Positions 1 to 4,800 of a DNA stretch of 7,290 nucleotides are shown piece after piece. The stretch is taken from contig CAJUJR010000110.1 in assembly GCA_910586605.1 (NCBI GenBank), forward strand, positions 1 to 7,290. Direction: 5' to 3'. The notes under the pieces were generated by a model, which made no database searches, was not told where the DNA came from, and saw only the letters and a program-made list of their open reading frames with translations. Numbering within the stretch: the stretch's first letter is position 1; each line of letters opens with the position of its first letter. This stretch comes from an uncultured Lachnospiraceae bacterium (GTDB lineage Bacteria > Bacillota > Clostridia > Lachnospirales > Lachnospiraceae). The position numbers were made by a program, and so were the translations under genes.

Positions 1-51
1 AGATATTTTTTATTTCCTTAAGTCCGGCTACGATTGGCTGTGAATAGTAAC
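1..51. repeat. Left arm of window-spanning inverted repeat
   Basis: Seen directly: bases 1-13 and 28-51 are the exact reverse complement of 7276-7288 and 7238-7261. In both arms a 14-base non-matching stretch separates the two matching blocks, so the arms align without gaps (37 of 51 identical). The arm lies 20 bases past the hemerythrin stop codon. The match may continue to the left of the window, where it cannot be seen. No intrinsic terminator is obvious in it. It could be a copy of a dispersed intergenic repeat, the end of a mobile unit, or an inversion site. Confidence 0.8.
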
Positions 52-70
52 ATTGATTTTACAACTATCC

Positions 71-886
71 CTATCTTACCGGAATTTTCTGGTCCATTTT
101 CATAATATGGTTAATCAACCAATTTGCCAGGAAATCAATTAACACATCAATGTACACCTGCTGGTTTTCATCCATATCGTCCAGGTTAATACTATCCATT
201 TTATCAATAAAAGACTGATGCAGATTCTTCTGGACTGCCAGCCCTTCATATTGGATATCCTGCATATATCGTTCTTCATCCTGAAAATGCTTTACTGTAT
301 AATCTTTCAGTTCTTCAATAACATCTACAATTGCATCATAACGGTCAGAAGCATATTCCTTCTGGTTTAATTCATTCAAATCCGCCAGGATTTCAAACAG
401 GCGCATATGTTCCCTATCTATAAAATCCACCCCAGTGCAATATTTATCTGAGAAAGTAAGCAACACAGGATTATTATGTACCACTTGTATTTTCCCAATC
501 AAGGTATCACTGGACAAAATATGACGGTACAGCCACAATGACAAATATTCCATCATATCATGCAAAACCCTGATTCCTTGGCTTATGTCCATTGCTTCCA
601 AATCCATGCTGTTTACTTTTTCTGTAAATACTGCATGTTCTTTTTTCTGGCGCAATAGCTCTGGGTCATGGATTTTATTCATATACTCTTCTTCATGCGC
701 AAAATGCGTGGAAGCATATTCCTTCAATGTATTAATAAGATTTTTTGCCGATCCTAAAACTTCCTCTGCACTTCTGCTTTCATCTGTAAGAATATCCGCA
801 ATTTCATTAATTGTTATAAATAACTGACGATGCTCTTCGTCAATTGTAGAAAGCCCTGTCAAGCAGTCATCTGTAAACTGATACAT
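71..886 (-). CDS. Two-domain (tandem) bacteriohemerythrin
   Basis: A 271-residue cytosolic protein with no signal peptide or membrane segment, built of two hemerythrin domains (about 10-135 and 150-271). Each should be a four-helix bundle holding a non-heme diiron site that binds O2 or serves in O2/redox sensing or iron handling. Visible ligands in domain 1 are H19, H61, E65 (HxxxE), H84, H122 and D127 (HxxxxD). In domain 2 they are H160, H200, E204, H223, H260 and D265. The copies are offset by 138-141 residues, as expected for a tandem duplication. In both domains the first His of the usual HxxxH ligand pair is Gln (Q80, Q219). The start is supported by a GAAGGAAGGG Shine-Dalgarno ending 9 bases before ATG and a good promoter further up. 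No output domain is fused, so its partner is unknown. Family assignment is strong; physiological role is inferred. Confidence 0.93.
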   Translation of the reverse strand: MYQFTDDCLTGLSTIDEEHRQLFITINEIADILTDESRSAEEVLGSAKNLINTLKEYASTHFAHEEEYMNKIHDPELLRQKKEHAVFTEKVNSMDLEAMDISQGIRVLHDMMEYLSLWLYRHILSSDTLIGKIQVVHNNPVLLTFSDKYCTGVDFIDREHMRLFEILADLNELNQKEYASDRYDAIVDVIEELKDYTVKHFQDEERYMQDIQYEGLAVQKNLHQSFIDKMDSINLDDMDENQQVYIDVLIDFLANWLINHIMKMDQKIPVR

Positions 887-967
887 TTTAACTATCCCTT
901 CCTTCTAATTTCTATGCAAAATCTCTGTGATATTATTACTAACAATGCCACAGCTTCCATTAAAAAT

Positions 968-996
968 ATTATACCCTTTCTTCCAATATTCCACAA
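968..996 (-). promoter_or_regulatory. Sigma-A-type promoter of the hemerythrin gene
   Basis: On the minus strand a perfect TATAAT (968-973) lies 17 bases after TTGTGG (991-996), which keeps the conserved TTG of the -35 box. Transcription would begin near 961 and give a leader of about 75 bases. The hemerythrin Shine-Dalgarno (896-905) follows. The call is by motif and spacing only. Confidence 0.65.
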
Positions 997-1034
997 GAGC
1001 AACATTCTCATCATACAAGGCAACAGCATAGACA

Positions 1035-1107
1035 TATTACTCCGGCGGTTAAATATCGACGTTTTTACTTGCTTAAAATTCATCGACATTTAACCGCCGG
1101 AGTAATA
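1035..1107. repeat. Long stem-loop (25-bp arms, 23-base loop) between divergent promoters
   Basis: The left arm (1035-1059) and right arm (1083-1107) are reverse complements except for one position, 1055 against 1087. That pair is A-C in plus-strand RNA but a permitted G-U in minus-strand RNA. The stem contains the GC-rich core CTCCGGCGG. ATCGAC occurs as a direct repeat at 1055-1060 and 1082-1087, at the loop edges. Neither side has a terminator-like T run directly after the stem. The hairpin lies upstream of both predicted start sites, so neither flanking promoter should transcribe it. Plausible identities are a miniature palindromic mobile repeat, a DNA-level barrier between divergent promoters, or a protein-binding site. 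Confidence 0.85.
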
Positions 1108-1136
1108 ACATAATTTCCTCTTTTTTCCCATATCTT
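1108..1136 (+). promoter_or_regulatory. Candidate sigma-E-like promoter of the spoIIM-like gene
   Basis: The sequence ACATAAT (1108-1114) supplies an ATA (1110-1112). It is followed after exactly 16 bases by CATATCTT (1129-1136). The mother-cell sigma-E consensus known from Bacillus is ATA, 16-18 bases, then cATAcanT; here CATA and the last T match. No convincing vegetative promoter was found in 1090-1193. The start site would be near 1143, leaving a leader of about 50 bases. The motif is short and degenerate and was sought because of the gene's identity, so support is moderate. Confidence 0.4.
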
Positions 1137-1180
1137 TAATAAAGCAGTGCCATTCATTTGGCATGTCCATTGATTAAAAC

Positions 1181-1186
1181 TGGAGG
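1181..1186 (+). promoter_or_regulatory. Ribosome binding site fixing the spoIIM-like start at 1194
   Basis: TGGAGG sits 7 bases before ATG 1194. The open frame extends upstream to a TTG at 1158, but that codon has no Shine-Dalgarno, and starting there would place the TGGAGG inside the coding sequence. The ATG is therefore preferred. Confidence 0.85.
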
Positions 1187-1193
1187 AAAAACT

Positions 1194-1841
1194 ATGTCTT
1201 TTAAAATGCCCCATCCTACACCTTCCAAACAAAAAAAGCATTCCTTTTTAACCGTTTTTTCTAAATTTGCGATTGGCTTATTTTTAATTGGTTTCCTTAC
1301 TGGCTGCTTTGCAGCTAACCTATTGGAAGACAGCATCTACGCACCAGCGCTCGCGCTTTTCCAAAATACCACCAAGAATATCTCTACGCTTGCAATCAGC
1401 CGCAATGATGTTTTTCTATACAGCTTCAAAGAAAACATAAAATATTTCCTGCTTCTGGTTTTCTTTTCCCTGACGAATGCATGGAGGCTTTATTTTACTG
1501 GCTTTACGCTATATACGGGCTTTTCCCACGGCCTTTTATGTACTTTCTGTGTCCTTTTATACGGCCCTGGCGGCATAATCGGGTATTTTTGCTTTTTACT
1601 GCCCCAGGCTCTTGTACTTATTCCTGCATTTCTGCTATCTGCCAGGCATTTAGAAGAGTTACATTGCTGCTGGTTTGCTTCTGAAGACAAAGAACATTCT
1701 GTATATCAAAAAAGAAGGCAGCTCATTTTTTCCAAGCTGCCTCCCCTTCTTTTTTGTGTTATCTTGCTTCTTTGTAGTGCACTGTTAGAGGGATACCTCA
1801 ATATTTTGCTGTTAAAATATTACAATAGTGCTTTGTATTAA
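1194..1841 (+). CDS. spoIIM: Stage II sporulation protein M-like membrane protein
   Basis: This is a 215-residue membrane protein, close to the 214 residues of Bacillus subtilis SpoIIM. In that system SpoIIM anchors the SpoIID-SpoIIM-SpoIIP peptidoglycan-remodelling complex in the mother-cell membrane for forespore engulfment. Visible here are a short basic cytoplasmic N-terminus and about five hydrophobic segments (roughly 25-44, 82-95, 98-120, 124-149 and 182-203). The loop before the second resembles the family (LYSFKENIKYF), and the fourth carries the characteristic LPQ (136-138) in FLLPQALVLIPAF. The start is set by TGGAGG rather than the upstream TTG. A sigma-E-like promoter lies upstream. 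No spoIID, spoIIP or other sporulation gene is in the window. The 3' end shares its TTAA with the convergent LRR gene and contains a terminator-like fold. It could be a SpoIIM-family paralogue rather than the orthologue; family membership is good, the symbol less certain. Confidence 0.75.
   Translation: MSFKMPHPTPSKQKKHSFLTVFSKFAIGLFLIGFLTGCFAANLLEDSIYAPALALFQNTTKNISTLAISRNDVFLYSFKENIKYFLLLVFFSLTNAWRLYFTGFTLYTGFSHGLLCTFCVLLYGPGGIIGYFCFLLPQALVLIPAFLLSARHLEELHCCWFASEDKEHSVYQKRRQLIFSKLPPLLFCVILLLCSALLEGYLNILLLKYYNSALY
1708..1755 (-). terminator. Intrinsic terminator of the LRR gene, inside the spoIIM-like CDS
   Basis: On the minus strand a 7-bp stem GGCAGCT/AGCTGCC (1735-1741 with 1717-1723) with an 11-base loop is followed at once by TTCTTTTTT (complement of 1708-1716). 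That is the classic intrinsic terminator layout, about 95-130 bases past the LRR stop codon. The U run can also pair with AAAAAAGAA (complement of 1747-1755), giving a 9-bp outer stem with a 5-base bulge. Read on the plus strand the same arms end in TTCTTTTTT, but TCCCC separates stem from T run, so that direction fits less well. The segment encodes residues 172-188 of the SpoIIM-like protein. Confidence 0.6.
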
Positions 1842-4800
1842 TATGATTTTCCATTATATTTTAACTTTACAGGCTCAATGACAAACAATGCACTCTGGGA
1901 CATCTTTCCTGTATTCATAAACATCCTGCAGTATTTCCTCCACTTGCTTTTCGATGTTTTTACAATTGCTTTTGAAGTTACTCCTTTAAATGCCTCTGCC
2001 CCTACGGATTTTATCTTATCAGATTTCACCAAAATGCGGTTTAGCTTTGTACAGCCTGCAAAAGCCCTGGTTCCAATTGTCGTTACATTTTTTTCGATAA
2101 TAACAAATTCCAGGTTCTTACAATCCTTAAAAGAATTCTTCCCAATCTTTTTTACATTGCTCCCAACTGTAACTTCTTTCAGTTTCTTCATTTTGGCAAA
2201 TGCATTTTGGTATATTTCCGTTACCTTAAAGGAATAACCGTTTAATTTTACCTTCTTTGGAACTGCAACCTTCTTCGCATCTTTCTTCTTTGCGCTATAT
2301 ACTGCCACTGTCCCATTCTTCTTTGCCGACTTCTGTACAATATATTTCAGGGAACCCGAAGCAATTACTTTCCCCTTCTTCGGTACAGAAGATTTCTTTG
2401 GAACAGATGGTTTCTTTGTTGGCTTTGGCTTCGGTGTCACTACCGGCTGCTCTGTGCCTTCTGGTGGCGTAATTGTCATATCTGGCGTCTCCGTTGGTTC
2501 AACCGTCTCTTCTGGCGCTAGCGTTACGGTTGGCGCTTCTGTATTATCTGGCGCCTTAGTCGGCGTTTGAGTTGATTCCGGCGTTGGCGTCTGGGTTGGT
2601 TCAGGTGTTGCTGTTGGCCCTGGTGTTGGCGTAACTGATGGCCCAGGTACAAAAGGCCTATTCCCGCCTGGCTTGGAAGTTTGCTGCTCTTCCCTTTTTA
2701 CAGTAATGCCTGGCTGAGAAATGCGGATTTCATTATTGTCTGCATCAACCAATGTCATTTCACAGACTGCCTTAAACTCACCGGATAAACCGCCAAGCTC
2801 TGCCTTTACCTTGTCAAATACAACATTTACTTTCTGCATTCCCGGGGTTAAAGTTTTCTTATCCTTCAGTTCAGCTATCAAATTCCCTTTTTCATCCTTC
2901 ACCTTTGTGATAACTGTCACATCGCCAGCTGTTTCTTTGCTCCATGTTACATAAGATTCCGCCGTCCCGGACAACTGGTTGTTCTTATCTACAAAAAACT
3001 CACAATACATGTCAGCAGCTTCCATTGGGTTTACGCCCTTTTGGGCAAAGAAAGAAACATTTGCTTTGTTTCCATCTAACTTTAGCTTTTCCCCATCCAC
3101 TTTTACCTCTGCCGTATCCTCAGAAACAGTAATCTTCATCTCTGCTTCATTATTCACTTCTACTTCAACAGAACTTCCCTGTACAGAAATCTCTTTCTTA
3201 ATGCCCAGGGTATCCATTACCGTAATTTCTGATTCTGTATTTGATTTTTCAGATGTTAAAGAAACAGAGTCATTCCCTGTACCTTTCACACTTCTTACTT
3301 TAAGCTCTGCATCTTTATCAGAAGTCTCAACTTCTGTAAATAGATCTTCTGTTGCTATATAGTACTTTAAGTCTTCCTCTGTATCGCCCGCTTTTGCCTT
3401 TGGATCTTCTTCAATCTTATATTCCACCTGATCCTGCGGCAATATAAAGCTGCGGATTCCGCTAAACTCTTCTTCCCCGGCTGACATTGGCCTCTGCTCA
3501 TATGCTCCCTTGATTTCAGAATAATCTCTTCCGCCGCCATTTTTCAGGCTTATGTTTTCACGGTTTACAGCAATTGCTACTGTATTGCTCTCATTAGAAG
3601 ACTTCTTTAAGCTTTCCCCTGTAAAGTCAGCATCCTTTAACGCTTCGCGGATTGTGGAATATTTCACAAAGGATGCCTGGTTATACCTTCCATAGCTAAT
3701 CCCAGAAAAATCTTTCTTTACTGTTAACGTACTAAAACTATTCGGGGAATTGCAGTCATATACTTCAAGAATATAATTCCCCTCATTATCCATATTTACA
3801 GATACAGGTACTACGGCATGGCCGCTGCAGCCAGAATATACGCACAGTACAATCGGGTCAGCTGTAGAATCTATACGCAGCCCCCCAGAACGTTCAAACT
3901 CTTCCACCTGCTTAATCAGCTTCCTGTACTTTCCATAATTCTCTGCTGTTTCTTTACTAATTTTATCTGCATACTGCGATACCTGGTAAATCTCAATAAT
4001 TTTTGTTAAATCTGCATTTGGGTCTTTCGGCGCTAACACCTCATACAGGCTCTTAGCAGCAGCCGTATAATCTTTTACGTTAAACTGGTTTCCTTCATAA
4101 AATTCCGCAGAAGATGCTGCCATCCCAAAACAGCTTCCTTTCCAGCTTGAATCCCATGCATAATAATAAGAACCTCTGATAACGCTCTGGACTGCCGTCA
4201 CATAACGCTGCCTTGGCACAAAATATTTCGAACCATATCCAAAAGAACTTCCTGTATTTGCAAAGGAATAATGGTCTTTTTGTTCTGTATAGAACTTATC
4301 TAGGCCTACTACCGGATAGCCATTCCACTTATCGCCTGCAGCGCTCCATGTTTTATTGGAAGCCCTGTAATAAACTGTTAAGCCGTTATCTGTCCCGCTA
4401 AAGCAGTCATTTGCCCAAGAATCTGGATAATTCCCATAGAAATAAACCTTTTGCAGCTTAGCACATCCTACAAAACATGCTGCTGGGACAGCAGTAACCC
4501 GTTTCGGAATATTAATTGTCCTCAATGTGCTGCAGCCATTAAAACAGCCGTCTCCAAGCGTCTGCACAGACTCTGGTAACATCATACTTTCCAATGCGCT
4601 GCACGAAGCAAATGCTTCCTTGCCAATTGATTTTAATCCTTCTCCCAGCAGGATATCTGTCATCCCGGTACAGCCTTTAAACACGCCTTCCCCAAATATC
4701 TGGCAGCCACGCATGTCAAGTTCATCCTTAAGCGCTGTATCACCCATAAAGGCTTCTTTTTCTATCCTTGCAACATTCTGCATACGAATTACTTCAAGGG

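Noticed and set aside
892..1089. Small minus-strand open frame (65 codons, Met-rich and hydrophobic) ending just before the hemerythrin start
   Set aside because: It spans the hemerythrin promoter and one arm of the long hairpin, has no Shine-Dalgarno at its ATG, and its composition looks like translated AT-rich spacer.
1158..1193. Upstream TTG start adding 12 residues to the SpoIIM-like protein
   Set aside because: There is no Shine-Dalgarno before the TTG, while TGGAGG sits 7 bases before ATG 1194. The shorter form also matches the usual family length.
1272..1280. CGATTGGCT inside the spoIIM-like gene, matching part of the end-repeat core
   Set aside because: Only nine bases match, within normal coding sequence and with no similarity around it; this is expected by chance.
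1708..1755. The same hairpin read as a premature plus-strand terminator truncating spoIIM-like mRNA
   Set aside because: On the plus strand TCCCC separates the stem from the T run, whereas on the minus strand the T run follows the stem directly. The minus-strand reading for the LRR gene is simpler.
2440..2660. Short repeated GGTGTTGGCGT-like units, considered as a CRISPR or tandem-repeat array
   Set aside because: The spacing is irregular, and the units translate in frame to a Thr/Pro linker inside a long open coding sequence.
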